Shown: positions 10,001 through 18,455, counted from the stretch's first letter. The stretch is 64,000 bases of DNA from Prevotella sp. P5-92 (GCF_002251245.1 NZ_NPJG01000007.1:62001-126000), one strand, 5' to 3'. Program-made: numbers and translations. The notes: generated by a model not told the origin, from the letters alone.

Positions 10001-10407
10001 TCGAGGCTGATATCATTGCAGAGATGACGGTTGCCGTATATCATCTTTCACCCGATACCTTCTCGTCGAAGACCACTGTAGGTGTGATTGTACCATATCG
10101 CAACCAAATAGCTACAGTGCGAAACGCCATAGACCGTCATGGTATATCTGAGCTCCATGATATCACCATTGATACAGTAGAGCGTTATCAAGGTAGCCAG
10201 CGAGATGTCATCATCTATGGCTTTACTGTACAGCATCGCTATCAGCTCGAGTTCCTTACTGCCAACGACTTTGTCGAAGATGGTGTCATCATTGATCCGA
10301 AGCTCAATGTGGCCATGACTCGTGCACGTGAGCATCTCGTTCTTGTTGGTCATGCTCCTTTACTCATAAATGATGAAGTGTTTGCAAGGCTAATACAGCA
10401 ATTGTAA
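7048..10407 (+). CDS. Dna2-like PD-(D/E)xK nuclease fused to a superfamily 1 helicase
   Basis: A 1,119-residue protein. The middle part carries a RecB/Cas4-type nuclease core: GRMDML with Asp349, then VEQKAGK with Glu360 and Lys362, and a QxxxY-like YVQLLLY near 388. The C-terminal third is a DNA2/NAM7-type SF1 helicase: Walker A GPPGTGKT (710-717), Walker B VDEASQ (825-830), LIGDHKQLPAVV, VGVIVPYRNQI, ERYQGSQRDVII and NVAMTRAREHLVLVG. I infer an enzyme that unwinds and cuts flapped or broken DNA ends. No CxxC-type iron-sulphur cluster like that of eukaryotic Dna2 is obvious. It starts with GTG overlapping the DUF5606 stop. About 340 N-terminal residues are unassigned. Confidence 0.88.
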   Translation: MSGKFGYTAEEYFGMIGDAVERLDTSSTASLRSFYASIDKVARLAVTQRVADYDIAFAAGTFAKADYLTKQLSIDRFVYRDFNEARNIIRHIDRYTDELQHLWAHDAKAVAMFVSAIYNGAEIPENLMRSFPVSPRRREQQKLLATKMRVAVVGVKDDVIVATLETTGEEVSVICRETQRYLLKLVSEGNQMNLVLPRRSRQRDDALEAEHIILHPDLLVNVTTIASCFEDYATDARIFYFNKIKPSQNTIHTLLGNFAGMMLDDTIHHIDTTYAKSILRFCRDNALAVVQCASALGTDFHTQAQKQLRHIKYVIDKVMPAEVNGFDSRQVILEPSFVCEMLGVQGRMDMLQIDFRVLVEQKAGKGVFGYGDHPGEPPRQKTKHYVQLLLYMAVLHYSYNIPQTDIFSFLLYSRYDKSLLQLGAAPALLQDAIRIRNQIAWSEYYLADGGFDIYECLSSSSIQPHATAKKFYDTYIAPALDEITDPIRKASPELKAYFKCFMTFVQKESVLSRTGTVTRDDDGSAQLWLLSAEEKAEVGNIFYKLILDAHSCETNSYGAVEYVTLRFPEDNRQDTYTSSFRNGDMVIFYPYPKKAMPDARRTMVFRANIIDISLEGIRLGLLDPQTHPDVFLNRYNSLWAVEYGAGEISSGGLYVVLHSLLSTTDSRCRLLLSQRRPIIDTSVSLIGDYGDFNTLVLRAMQARDMFLVIGPPGTGKTSFAMLNILREELLYETSSVLLLSYTNRAVDEMCGKLVEQGIDFLRIGNKMACDPAYREYMIDEKVSSCSRLDDIVELVIKARVVCATVSTLNSHQELLSMRHFSLAIVDEASQILEPHIVGLLAACCTEDGEESIGRFVLIGDHKQLPAVVLQSKEETIVTNPLLTALDIRDCRHSLFQRLLRRYVSCPDVTAMLTRQGRMHRDIAEFPSKCFYSGLLQPVPLSHQLRELPYPDEEADPWTKLLLKSRVVFVNAPLPKSSPSDKVNTVEADIIAEMTVAVYHLSPDTFSSKTTVGVIVPYRNQIATVRNAIDRHGISELHDITIDTVERYQGSQRDVIIYGFTVQHRYQLEFLTANDFVEDGVIIDPKLNVAMTRAREHLVLVGHAPLLINDEVFARLIQQL

Positions 10408-10411
10408 GTTT

Positions 10412-10429
10412 CGCCACGGAAACGTGGCG
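10412..10429. other. GAAA-loop hairpin between convergent genes
   Basis: CGCCACG and CGTGGCG form a seven-pair stem around a GAAA tetraloop, between the helicase and cdd. There is no T run, so a terminator role is uncertain. It borders a 9-base-period array. Confidence 0.45.
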
Positions 10430-10432
10430 GAA

Positions 10433-10504
10433 CTCCCGGAACTGCCGGTTTCTCCGGAATTTCCAGGAATTCCGGTTTTTCTTGATTTTCCAGAAATTCC
10501 GGAA
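10433..10504. repeat. 9-base-period array, CCGGAA family
   Basis: Eight consecutive 9-mers share the pattern TTTCCGGAA: CTCCCGGAA, CTGCCGGTT, TCTCCGGAA, TTTCCAGGA, ATTCCGGTT, TTTCTTGAT, TTTCCAGAA, ATTCCGGAA. It lies in the gap between two convergent genes. The same family recurs at 34,769-34,885. Confidence 0.75.
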
Positions 10505-10513
10505 CTTTTGACA

Positions 10514-10987
10514 TCACATAAAACTCTCAAACGAGAGAGGCATGAGGCAGGTGATACCTTCTATTATATAAGTGTGGGCAGAGCCGTAGAGTAGGATGCG
10601 GAGAGGAATACGGTATCGAGTCTCAGTCTCTATCATTGCTTGACGGCACATACCACACGGACTGATAGGCTCGGTGGTGAAACCATTTGAGTCGCGTGCA
10701 GCAATGGCGATGGAGGTGACTGCGATGTCAGGGTGGCTGGCACCTGCAGCAAATAAGGCAGAACGCTCGGCACACATGGTGACTCCAAAGGCTGCGTTCT
10801 CTTGGTTACAGCCGACAATGATGCTTCCGTCAACAAGTCTCACAGCAGCACCTACATTAAAACGAGAATATGGTGCGTATGACTTGTCGGTTTGCCTCAT
10901 GGCATGCTCAATAAGTTCACGGTCAGCAACCGATAATTCGCTTATCTGCGCCACCTGAATAGTAGTTGAAATAGTCTTGGTTTCCAT
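10514..10987 (-). CDS. cdd: Cytidine deaminase
   Basis: A 157-residue homotetramer-type (short) cytidine deaminase that salvages cytidine and deoxycytidine to uridine forms. Zinc ligands and the proton donor are visible: Cys72-Ala-Glu74 in TMCAERSALFAAG, and PCGMCRQ with Cys111 and Cys114. The substrate-binding region FNVGAAV lies at 43-49. It is convergent with the helicase and divergent from the autolysin gene. The start follows a clear -7 promoter box by 20 bases. Confidence 0.96.
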   Translation of the reverse strand: METKTISTTIQVAQISELSVADRELIEHAMRQTDKSYAPYSRFNVGAAVRLVDGSIIVGCNQENAAFGVTMCAERSALFAAGASHPDIAVTSIAIAARDSNGFTTEPISPCGMCRQAMIETETRYRIPLRILLYGSAHTYIIEGITCLMPLSFESFM

Positions 10988-11006
10988 AATAATCCTAATT
11001 TTCTTG

Positions 11007-11014
11007 CAAAATTA
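11007..11014 (-). promoter_or_regulatory. -7 box of cdd
   Basis: TAATTTTG on the minus strand, 20 bases ahead of the cdd ATG. No clear -33 box is visible. Confidence 0.5.
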
Positions 11015-11047
11015 ATAAAAAAGTTCATTATCCTCATATTTTTTCAT

Positions 11048-11055
11048 TATTTTTG
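11048..11055 (+). promoter_or_regulatory. -7 box of the GH73/LysM gene
   Basis: TATTTTTG, 20 bases before the ATG at 11,076. The -33 region is weak. Confidence 0.5.
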
Positions 11056-11075
11056 CACACAAAAAGTATATCCGA

Positions 11076-11981
11076 ATGAAAAATCATGTTTTACTGCTGT
11101 TTCTCATTATCCATTCTGCTGTTTATGGACAGATGAAATGGAACTCAGCATATCAGCAATATATAGACCAATACAAGGATCTCGCCATCGAACAGATGAA
11201 GCGCTACGGCATTCCTGCGAGCATCACGTTAGCCCAAGGCGTGTTTGAGTCTGGAGCGGGGAGAAGTGCTTTGGCAAAGAATGGCAATAATCACTTTGGT
11301 ATAAAGTGTCACGGATGGCAAGGACGCAAGCAATATGCTGACGACGATGCCCGGAACGAGTGTTTCCGGGCATACGAGACGGTGTATGATAGCTTTGAGG
11401 ACCATTCACGTTTTCTTGCCAACAGTAAGCGTTATAGTCCACTTTTCCGTCTGAAGACAACAGACTATCATGGATGGGCGCGTGGACTGAAGGAATGTGG
11501 CTATGCCACCAATCCTCGTTATGCCGACAAACTCATAGACCTCATTGAACTCTATAAGCTCAATAAATACGATCATGCGCGTAGCTACGACCATTTCATG
11601 GCTTCAAAGTCGAAAGACAAGGCCATCGTCGGGCAGTTACATCCCATTTACAAGTTCAATGAGAACTACTTCTTAAAGGCTCGTAGTGGAGATACCTTTG
11701 TCACGATAGGCAAGGAAGTGGGTATCAGCGGTCATCGACTGGCCAAATATAACGAGCGTAGCTTCAACGACCGTCTTGTTGAGGGCGATATTGTATATCT
11801 GAAGAAAAAAGCAAAACGTGCGCCAAAGAACTACAAGGATCGTTTGCACTATGTGCGTGCAGGAGAGTCGATGTACTCCATCTCTCAACTCTATGGCATT
11901 CGTCTGAAGTATCTCTATAAACTTAATAATATGAGACCCGATGATAACATTACGGTAGGTGACGGCTTGCGTCTGAGATAA
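11076..11981 (+). CDS. Secreted N-acetylglucosaminidase (GH73) with two LysM domains
   Basis: A 301-residue secreted peptidoglycan hydrolase. The signal peptide covers about residues 1-18 (ends AVYG). The glucosaminidase domain spans roughly 25-165 and includes ITLAQGVFESGAGRSALA, with Glu58 at the catalytic position, and HFGIKCHGW. Two LysM peptidoglycan-binding modules follow: ARSGDTFVTIGKEVGIS from about 205 and YVRAGESMYSISQLYGI from about 260 to the end. It probably acts in cell-wall turnover or daughter-cell separation. It stands alone between cdd and the convergent regulator gene. Confidence 0.92.
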   Translation: MKNHVLLLFLIIHSAVYGQMKWNSAYQQYIDQYKDLAIEQMKRYGIPASITLAQGVFESGAGRSALAKNGNNHFGIKCHGWQGRKQYADDDARNECFRAYETVYDSFEDHSRFLANSKRYSPLFRLKTTDYHGWARGLKECGYATNPRYADKLIDLIELYKLNKYDHARSYDHFMASKSKDKAIVGQLHPIYKFNENYFLKARSGDTFVTIGKEVGISGHRLAKYNERSFNDRLVEGDIVYLKKKAKRAPKNYKDRLHYVRAGESMYSISQLYGIRLKYLYKLNNMRPDDNITVGDGLRLR

Positions 11982-12015
11982 TGTTGTACTTTTGGATATG
12001 GCGTCTGAGGTAGGA

Positions 12016-12726
12016 TTATGTCAACGTGAAACGTTCGAGAATCTCGTTGATATTGTCCTTGTAGCTATCGGATATAGGTATATATGTATCGCCAAATACG
12101 AAGCGCATGCGGTCGATGAGACGCACTTTTGACGTGTGTACAATAAACGACCTATGGGTACGTATGAACTCTGGACGAGGCAAGTAATCCTCAAGCGTTT
12201 TCATGTTCATCAGCGACATTATTTTCTCGCCGTTTTCGAGATAAATTCTCACATAGTCTTTCAGACCCTCAATATACAGAATGTCGTCGAAGCTAATCTT
12301 TACCAGTTTGTAGTCGCTCTTTACAAACATGAACCGATTTTGTTGGTAGTTGTCAATCTTAGTAATGCGGTTGAACCAGTCGAGTGCTTTTTGTGCCACT
12401 TTGATAAAACTCTCGTAGCTTATGGGTTTCAGCAGATAGCCCAGGGCGTCATTCTCATAGCCTTCGAGAGCATATTCGCTGAAGGCGGTGGTGAAGACGA
12501 TTCGTGTTTCCTTCGGCAGCAGTTTGGCAAATTCCAGTCCGCTGAGTTCAGGCATCTGTATGTCGAGGAATAATACATCGACGGGCGTTTCTCTCAAGGC
12601 TTTGATGGCACTGATGGCACTATTGTATCCTCCTGTAAGGTTGAGGAAGGGCGTACGGTTAACGTAGCTTGTCAGTAGTTCTACGGCGAGTGGTTCGTCG
12701 TCAATTATTGCACAGTTTAGTGTCAT
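12016..12726 (-). CDS. LytTR-family response regulator
   Basis: A 236-residue regulator. The receiver domain (about 1-120) has the acidic pocket IIDDEP (8-12), the phosphoacceptor Asp55 in FLDIQMPELSG, and the Lys of LLKPIS. A LytTR DNA-binding domain (about 130-236) includes DDILYIEGLKDYVRIYL and FIRTHRSFIVH. It overlaps the kinase gene by 26 bases, so they form one two-component system. Because these are the last genes of the tolC-macAB operon, the regulator probably controls the same efflux system; that is inference from order. LytTR proteins bind paired direct repeats; I did not locate them. Confidence 0.93.
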   Translation of the reverse strand: MTLNCAIIDDEPLAVELLTSYVNRTPFLNLTGGYNSAISAIKALRETPVDVLFLDIQMPELSGLEFAKLLPKETRIVFTTAFSEYALEGYENDALGYLLKPISYESFIKVAQKALDWFNRITKIDNYQQNRFMFVKSDYKLVKISFDDILYIEGLKDYVRIYLENGEKIMSLMNMKTLEDYLPRPEFIRTHRSFIVHTSKVRLIDRMRFVFGDTYIPISDSYKDNINEILERFTLT

Positions 12727-13753
12727 GGATAATTATTGTTGATAAATATTCGTTATTTGTTGTTTCACGTTTCCATTCATATTTGCCGGGGTAGATCAGC
12801 TCAAGTCGTCGTTTCACCTGTCGCAGACCTATTCCATGTCCGCTATTGTCAGACTTAGGTTTGGGGTAGTTGCTGTTACGTATGGTACATGCAATATGCT
12901 TGTTATCAGCTTCTATATGAATAAGGATAAAGCTGGGCTCTGTGGTACTCACTCCGTGTTTGAATGCGTTTTCCACGAGCGAAATGAATATCATTGGCGC
13001 AATATTCGCCTGACTGTTGGGTGCGATGTCAGTTGTGAAGCTCACTCTTACATTCTTTGCCAGTCTGATGCGCATTAGGCTGACATAGTCGTCGAGAAAT
13101 TTCACCTCGTCAGTGAGGCTGATGAAAGGCCGTTCGTTGTCATAGAGAACATGTCGCAGTATTCGGCTCAGTTCGTCGATAGCTTTTTGCGCTCTCGACG
13201 CGTCGATAGCAGTGAGTGCATAGATATTGTTAAGCGTATTGAGCAGGAAGTGAGGGTTGATCTGTGCCCTAAGGTTTTTCAGTTCCGCCACGGTTTTCGC
13301 CTGTTCTGCCTCCTTTCGTTCGTCCTCGGCCTTGTGTAGTTGTTTTCCCAAGCAGATGGCTGTTGACATAACTGCAGACATCACGAGGTTTATCACGTCT
13401 TTGACAATAAATACCAGCGACGAGGGTCTGTCGTGAGTCTTAGGTGGATTTCCGTGTGCTATGCCGAAGAAGCTCATGCAATGCGTTATCCACAGTTGTA
13501 TTGCGAAGCTCAGCGTAAGTATGATGGCAACGTTGTACACGAAGAACAACGACCGTTTTCCGCCGAAATAGTATTTTGGCACGAGGACAAAGTAGTTGAC
13601 GTAAAACACAATAACCAATGTTGTCTGTGCTACGCTGAAGAACAAGTATCGTGTGATATTGAAATCACCTGCTCGTCCTGACATCATCATTGGCGTGAGG
13701 AAAATAATCACCCACGCCATGAGATGCAGTGCAAATTCAATTTTCTTATTCAT
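12701..13753 (-). CDS. LytS-type sensor histidine kinase
   Basis: A 350-residue membrane kinase of the HisKA_5/LytS class. Four hydrophobic segments lie in the N-terminal 135 residues, with no extracellular sensor domain of note. A charged coiled stretch (about 140-160) leads to the dimerisation/phosphoacceptor motif LRAQINPHFLLNTLNN, with His168. The ATPase part holds SLVENAFKHGV and SGHGIGLRQVKRRLEL. It follows the permease gene by 17 bases and overlaps the regulator. The small membrane module suggests it senses a membrane signal or the transporter itself. Confidence 0.93.
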   Translation of the reverse strand: MNKKIEFALHLMAWVIIFLTPMMMSGRAGDFNITRYLFFSVAQTTLVIVFYVNYFVLVPKYYFGGKRSLFFVYNVAIILTLSFAIQLWITHCMSFFGIAHGNPPKTHDRPSSLVFIVKDVINLVMSAVMSTAICLGKQLHKAEDERKEAEQAKTVAELKNLRAQINPHFLLNTLNNIYALTAIDASRAQKAIDELSRILRHVLYDNERPFISLTDEVKFLDDYVSLMRIRLAKNVRVSFTTDIAPNSQANIAPMIFISLVENAFKHGVSTTEPSFILIHIEADNKHIACTIRNSNYPKPKSDNSGHGIGLRQVKRRLELIYPGKYEWKRETTNNEYLSTIIIHDTKLCNN

Positions 13754-13770
13754 ATATCAATGCTTCATTC

Positions 13771-15009
13771 CTATTCATATCTCAATGCCTCTATAGGATC
13801 CAACTGAGCTGCTTTTTTTGCGGGATACCATCCGAAAAAGACACCTGTGAGCGTACATACGGCGAAGCTCATAAGTATCGTCCATCCCTCGATGACGATA
13901 GGCCAGTGTGCAGCTGATTTTATCAGATATGACGCTCCGATGCCGAGCATCACTCCTATGATTCCACCTGTGACGCTGAGCATAATGGCTTCAATGAGGA
14001 ATTGGTTGAGGATGTCAATTCCCCTTGCTCCCACACTCATTCGGAGTCCGATCTCACGTGTACGTTCGGTGACGCTTACATACATGATATTCATGATGCC
14101 AATGCCGCCCACCACGAGCGAGATGCCTGCCACGCATCCGAGAAGAATGGTAAGCATGTCTGTGGTGGAAGTCATCATCGACGACAGTTCCTCTTGTGAG
14201 CGAATGTTGAAGTCATCCTCGTCAGCGATGGTGGTCTCCGTCGCGTCGCACAGTTTGTGGTTACGTCGCAGTATGGTTGTAATCTGATCCGTTGCTTTCT
14301 CGGTCACTCCCTCAGTAATGGCGGAGCACTGTATGCCGCCGAGATATGTCTGTGCGAGAATACGTTTCATTACCGACGTGTATGGAGCCAATACGAGGTC
14401 GTCTTGGTCCATGCCCATGGAGTTGTAGCCCTTTTTCTTCAGCACTCCGATCACGCGGAATGGTATGCTGTTGAATCTCACTGTTTTTCCTATAGGGTCT
14501 CCTCCGTTGGGGAAAAGGTTATCTACGACGGTCTGTCCGAGTATGCACTCCTTCGCGCTTGCCTTGATATCTGCGTCGGTAAACATATCGCCGTCAGCCA
14601 CGCTTATCTGACGTATCTCCATGTAGTCTTGGTTGACGCCGTAGATGGTAGAGGGGGCGTTCTCGTTGCCGTATATGAACTGTCCACTTTTGTTCACCAC
14701 GGGACTGATAGCTTTGATATACGTACACTCGTCCTTGATGCTCTCGTAGTCGTTCATCTTCAGCGTCTCCATCGAGGATGCGTCTTGCCTTACGCCTCCA
14801 CGCCTGTCAGCTCCCGGTCCAATCATTATCATGTTAGAGCCCATCTCCGCAATGTTTGCCTGTATGCTTTTCTTCGTGCCTTGTCCCACTGCAAGCATAG
14901 TGATGACCGAAGCGATGCCGATGATGATACCGAGTGCAGTCAGGAACGAGCGTGTCTTGTTGGCAGCGATGGCTCTTACGGCTATTTTAAATAAATTTGA
15001 GTAGTTCAT
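13771..15009 (-). CDS. MacB-type ABC transporter permease (FtsX family)
   Basis: A 412-residue permease. A first membrane helix (about 18-42, TRSFLTALGIIIGIASVITML) is followed by a large periplasmic MacB core domain. Three further helices at the C-terminus include ISLVVGGIGIMNIMYVSVTERTREIGLRMSVGA, the FtsX signature. It ends LDPIEALRYE, typical of MacB permeases. Unlike E. coli MacB, the ATPase is a separate gene just upstream. With the adaptor and TolC-like genes it forms a tripartite exporter of peptides, lipids or drugs; the substrate cannot be read from sequence. Confidence 0.94.
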   Translation of the reverse strand: MNYSNLFKIAVRAIAANKTRSFLTALGIIIGIASVITMLAVGQGTKKSIQANIAEMGSNMIMIGPGADRRGGVRQDASSMETLKMNDYESIKDECTYIKAISPVVNKSGQFIYGNENAPSTIYGVNQDYMEIRQISVADGDMFTDADIKASAKECILGQTVVDNLFPNGGDPIGKTVRFNSIPFRVIGVLKKKGYNSMGMDQDDLVLAPYTSVMKRILAQTYLGGIQCSAITEGVTEKATDQITTILRRNHKLCDATETTIADEDDFNIRSQEELSSMMTSTTDMLTILLGCVAGISLVVGGIGIMNIMYVSVTERTREIGLRMSVGARGIDILNQFLIEAIMLSVTGGIIGVMLGIGASYLIKSAAHWPIVIEGWTILMSFAVCTLTGVFFGWYPAKKAAQLDPIEALRYE

Positions 15010-15041
15010 AATTATCTTCCTTGAGTTATGTTCATGCTCTG

Positions 15042-15794
15042 CTATTCGTCGGTAGATGCGGGTAGTGCAGCAAGTCCCTCTGCAGCAGTGAGTATATTGT
15101 TGTTCACCTCGTCGCTAATCACCTTGCCGTCGCGCAGCATGATATTACGGCTCGAGTAGCTGGCGATGTCGGGGTTGTGGGTCACGAAGATGATGGTGCG
15201 TCCTTCGGCATGTAGTTTCTGGAAGAGCACAAGAATCTCAAACGATGTACGAGTGTCGAGATTACCTGTAGCCTCGTCAGCGAGGATCACAGCAGGGTTG
15301 TTCACCAGTGCACGTGCTATGGCCACACGCTGCATCTGTCCGCCCGACATCTGGTTAGACTTATGATAGAGACGGTCTCCCAGTCCCACTGCCTTCAAGG
15401 CTTCAATGGCCCTTTGGTGGCGTTCTTCCGCACTGACACTCGAGTTGTACATCAGTGGCAGTTCCACGTTCTCCACGCTGGTTGTTTTTGCCAGAAGGTT
15501 ATAGTTTTGGAAGATGAATCCGATTTTCCTGTTTCTCAGTACAGCTCTTTGTGAGCGCGACATAGTCCTTACAGGAACTCCGTCGAGGATATATTCCCCG
15601 CTCGAAGGAGTATCGAGACATCCCAATTGGTTGAGTAGGGTTGATTTTCCCGAACCCGACTTACCCATGATGGTGACAAACTCACCCTCGTGTATTTTGA
15701 ACGATACGCCCCTGAGGGCATGGACAGTCTCCTCTCCCACAATGAAGTCCCGTCTGACGTTCTGCAGTTCTATTACAACTTTCTTTTCTGTCAT
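15042..15794 (-). CDS. MacB/LolD-type ABC transporter ATPase
   Basis: A 250-residue ATP-binding subunit. Walker A GKSGSGKS lies at 44-51, the signature MSGGQMQRVAIARAL near 149, and Walker B with the following residues reads VILADEATGNLDTRTS. It ends with a roughly 20-residue tail rich in alanine beyond the normal domain. It is encoded between the adaptor and permease genes with short gaps (about 32 bases each side), so they are certainly co-transcribed. It drives the MacB-like permease. Confidence 0.95.
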   Translation of the reverse strand: MTEKKVVIELQNVRRDFIVGEETVHALRGVSFKIHEGEFVTIMGKSGSGKSTLLNQLGCLDTPSSGEYILDGVPVRTMSRSQRAVLRNRKIGFIFQNYNLLAKTTSVENVELPLMYNSSVSAEERHQRAIEALKAVGLGDRLYHKSNQMSGGQMQRVAIARALVNNPAVILADEATGNLDTRTSFEILVLFQKLHAEGRTIIFVTHNPDIASYSSRNIMLRDGKVISDEVNNNILTAAEGLAALPASTDE

Positions 15795-15827
15795 AATTCA
15801 CTATGTGTTATGTGAGATGGATGATGT

Positions 15828-17000
15828 CTATTTCTTCTTTCCCGGAGGGCCAGGAGCGAACGGCGAGCGTTCCTGTGTCTCAGGCATTCCTGCAGGAGCC
15901 AAGTTTATCTCTTGTATTCCTGTAATCACAGTCATTCCCTCGTTGATGCCCGAGATAATTTCCGTATTGATGCCATCGGTCATACCAATCTGTACTGCAT
16001 GAGCCTTGATAGTGTTGTTTTCCATGGTCCATACTTTGTTTTTCCCTTTGATATCCACAATTTTCATCTTGCCAACGGTCCCTTGGGTTGGAGTGAATCT
16101 AAGTGCTTTGCTTGGTACGCTCAGTACTCCCTGTCGTTCTGCGGTGAAGATGGTGACGTTAGCCGTAAGACCTGGCTTTAGCTTAAGGTCGTTGTTTGGT
16201 GCGCTGATCACCACCTCGTAAGTCACCACATTGTTTGTCGTAGTAGCTTCCTGTCTCACTTGCGTCACCTCTCCCTCAAACTTGTCGTTAGGATATGCAT
16301 CCACAGTGAACGTCACCCTTTCTCCTTCTCTTACATCGCCGATGTCAGCCTCATCCACATCGGCAATCACACGCATGTCGGTGAGATTTTTGGCAATTGT
16401 GAAGAGCTCAGGGGTGTTGAAGCTGGCAGCTACTGTCTGTCCCTCTTCCACTGCCTTCGACAGTACCACTCCATCTATGGGCGATGTGATGGTTGCATAT
16501 CCGAGGTTTGTCTGTGCCTTTGTTACCGACTCCTTGGAGGTAGCCACTTGCTGTCGAGCTTTTTCGTACGATAGTCGTGCAGTCTCGAAGTCGTCGGTGC
16601 TGACGAGCCCCTTAGAGTATAGCGTCTGGTATCTGCGGAAGTTGTCGTTTTCGTATTTGAGAGTGCTCTGTGCGCTTGCCAGATTAGCCTTTGCAGTATT
16701 GAGCTCGCTGATGAGGTTAGTCTTGTCGAGCTCAGCTATCACCTGTCCTTTTTTCACCACGCTGTTGTAATCCACAAAGAGCTTGCTGACGATACCCGAC
16801 ACCTGTGTACCCACAGTGACCGATGTCACAGGTTCTATAGTACCAGTAGCGGTAACGCTGTTTTGGATGTTTGTCTTGGTTGCTTTGTCGGTGTTGAACT
16901 CAATTTCGCGTTCTTTCTTGTCACCAGAGAGCATCCACCATGCTATGGCTGCAATAGCTATTGCTCCAGCCACGAACCATATTTTGCTAATTTTCTTCAT
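15828..17000 (-). CDS. MacA-like periplasmic adaptor (HlyD/RND type)
   Basis: A 390-residue membrane-fusion protein. An N-terminal membrane anchor (about 5-24, IWFVAGAIAIAAIAWWML) is followed by a lipoyl/barrel-sandwich half motif (VTVGTQVSGIVSKLFVDYNSVVKKGQ), a long helical hairpin (about 100-165, with AKANLASAQSTLKYEN), the second lipoyl half (LGYATITSPIDGVVLSKAVEEGQTV) and beta-barrel domains. The tail is proline- and lysine-rich (FAPGPPGKKK). It bridges the ABC permease and the TolC-like pore across the periplasm. Confidence 0.94.
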   Translation of the reverse strand: MKKISKIWFVAGAIAIAAIAWWMLSGDKKEREIEFNTDKATKTNIQNSVTATGTIEPVTSVTVGTQVSGIVSKLFVDYNSVVKKGQVIAELDKTNLISELNTAKANLASAQSTLKYENDNFRRYQTLYSKGLVSTDDFETARLSYEKARQQVATSKESVTKAQTNLGYATITSPIDGVVLSKAVEEGQTVAASFNTPELFTIAKNLTDMRVIADVDEADIGDVREGERVTFTVDAYPNDKFEGEVTQVRQEATTTNNVVTYEVVISAPNNDLKLKPGLTANVTIFTAERQGVLSVPSKALRFTPTQGTVGKMKIVDIKGKNKVWTMENNTIKAHAVQIGMTDGINTEIISGINEGMTVITGIQEINLAPAGMPETQERSPFAPGPPGKKK

Positions 17001-17069
17001 ATTGTATTTTTTTAATTTCGTAATTATTTTATAAGTATATATGGAGTTAATTATTCAACTCCCGTAAGC

Positions 17070-18455
17070 CTACAATTCCCCTTCTTCTCCATTGTAGAAC
17101 TTCAGCATCTGAATATCGAGAATAGTCATATACTTGCTTTGCAGTTTGTTTTGCTGAGCGTTGACAAGATTGTTTTTGCCTGTCATCAGTTCCACTATGT
17201 TTTTCAGTCCCAACCTAAACTGTTCGCTCAGTAGGTCATAGCTTGTCTGCATGCTTTCCACGCTTGCAGTGGCGGCGATGAATTTCTGTTGGTTGGTGTT
17301 TGCGTCAATCCAGTATCCCTCGATGGTAGAGTATAGGGTCTTCCGTTTGTTCTGCAGGTCGAGTTCCGCGTTTATCACGTTTAGCTGCGCTTTGTTTACG
17401 TTGGTCTTCGTGCTGCGGTTGTCGAATAGAGGAAGACTGACAGATAGTCCAGCCATGCCGTCGAAGTTAGTCTTCATCTGTTTTCCCCAATCGTTAGAGT
17501 TCATCGACGTGGTGCTTGTTCCGAGACTTGCGTTGAGGCTTATCTGTGGCAATTTCCCTGCTTTTGCAATCTTCACTCCCAATTTTTGGTTTTCTATGGC
17601 GAGCAGTCCGCTGGCTATCTCCGGTCGTGTGGCGAGTGCGTTGTCATACACGGTCTGCAGTGAAGGTATGACCTGTAGTGCACTCTCGTCGCTTTCTTCG
17701 GTCACATACACGTCAAACTCCACGTTGGCGTCGAGTTCTAATATCTGTCTGAGCTGAGTCTTGGCTTTATCCACCTGTGCCTGTGCGCTAACGATATTAT
17801 ATTCGTCCTGTTTGGTCTGGGCGGTAAGTTGTGCGAGGTCGGCTTTCGACATCTTTCCCACCTCCACCATCTCGCGTCCTCTTTCCTCGTTTTTCTTGCT
17901 TGTCTCAAGAGTCTGTTGGTTAACCTTTATCGCTTCGTTGAGGTAAAGAATCTGTACGTAGAGGTCAGCGATCTGTTCTTTCAGGGCATTGGCGTTTGTG
18001 GCAGAGTCGAGTTCCGCCTTTTCCAGTGTCATCCGATTTTGTTTTATGGTGTTTCTGTTTCGGTTACCATTCCACAGTGTCCATTGGCTGCTGATCGAGT
18101 AACTGCCGTTGTAATACGTCTTGTTGACGTTGTTCACTACGGTACCGTTGGTCACGGTGCTCATACCGCTGTTCATCCATGGTTTCCATCCCACCGACTG
18201 GTTGGTCGATGCAGACAGTGTAGGGAGTAGTGCCGCCTTCGACTGCATTACGTCCTCCTGTGCAGAAAGGATACTAACCTGATTTTTCTTCAGGCTGATA
18301 TTGTTTTCCATTGCGTGACGAATGCAGTCCTTTAATGTCCACACCTTCACGCCCTCGGCAGCTTCGTTAGCCAACCTGGCCTCTGCTGTCTCCTCTGCGC
18401 TGATTGTTGCAGGAGGCAACAGTATTGACATGATGATAAGATATTTTATATTCAT
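17070..18455 (-). CDS. TolC-family outer membrane efflux protein
   Basis: A 461-residue outer-membrane factor. The signal peptide covers about residues 1-20 (ends ATISA). Two OEP repeats follow, each a long helix pair: the first near LKDCIRHAMENNISLKKNQVSILSAQEDV, the second near VYDNALATRPEIASGLLAIENQKLGVKIAKAGKLPQISLNASL. It is the first gene of a six-gene operon with adaptor, ATPase, permease, kinase and regulator. It forms the outer-membrane channel of the exporter. Confidence 0.93.
   Translation of the reverse strand: MNIKYLIIMSILLPPATISAEETAEARLANEAAEGVKVWTLKDCIRHAMENNISLKKNQVSILSAQEDVMQSKAALLPTLSASTNQSVGWKPWMNSGMSTVTNGTVVNNVNKTYYNGSYSISSQWTLWNGNRNRNTIKQNRMTLEKAELDSATNANALKEQIADLYVQILYLNEAIKVNQQTLETSKKNEERGREMVEVGKMSKADLAQLTAQTKQDEYNIVSAQAQVDKAKTQLRQILELDANVEFDVYVTEESDESALQVIPSLQTVYDNALATRPEIASGLLAIENQKLGVKIAKAGKLPQISLNASLGTSTTSMNSNDWGKQMKTNFDGMAGLSVSLPLFDNRSTKTNVNKAQLNVINAELDLQNKRKTLYSTIEGYWIDANTNQQKFIAATASVESMQTSYDLLSEQFRLGLKNIVELMTGKNNLVNAQQNKLQSKYMTILDIQMLKFYNGEEGEL

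Noticed and set aside
14257..14994. Long plus-strand open frame opposite the MacB permease
   Set aside because: It is antisense to a well-supported permease; the translation shows no family and reads as a shadow frame.
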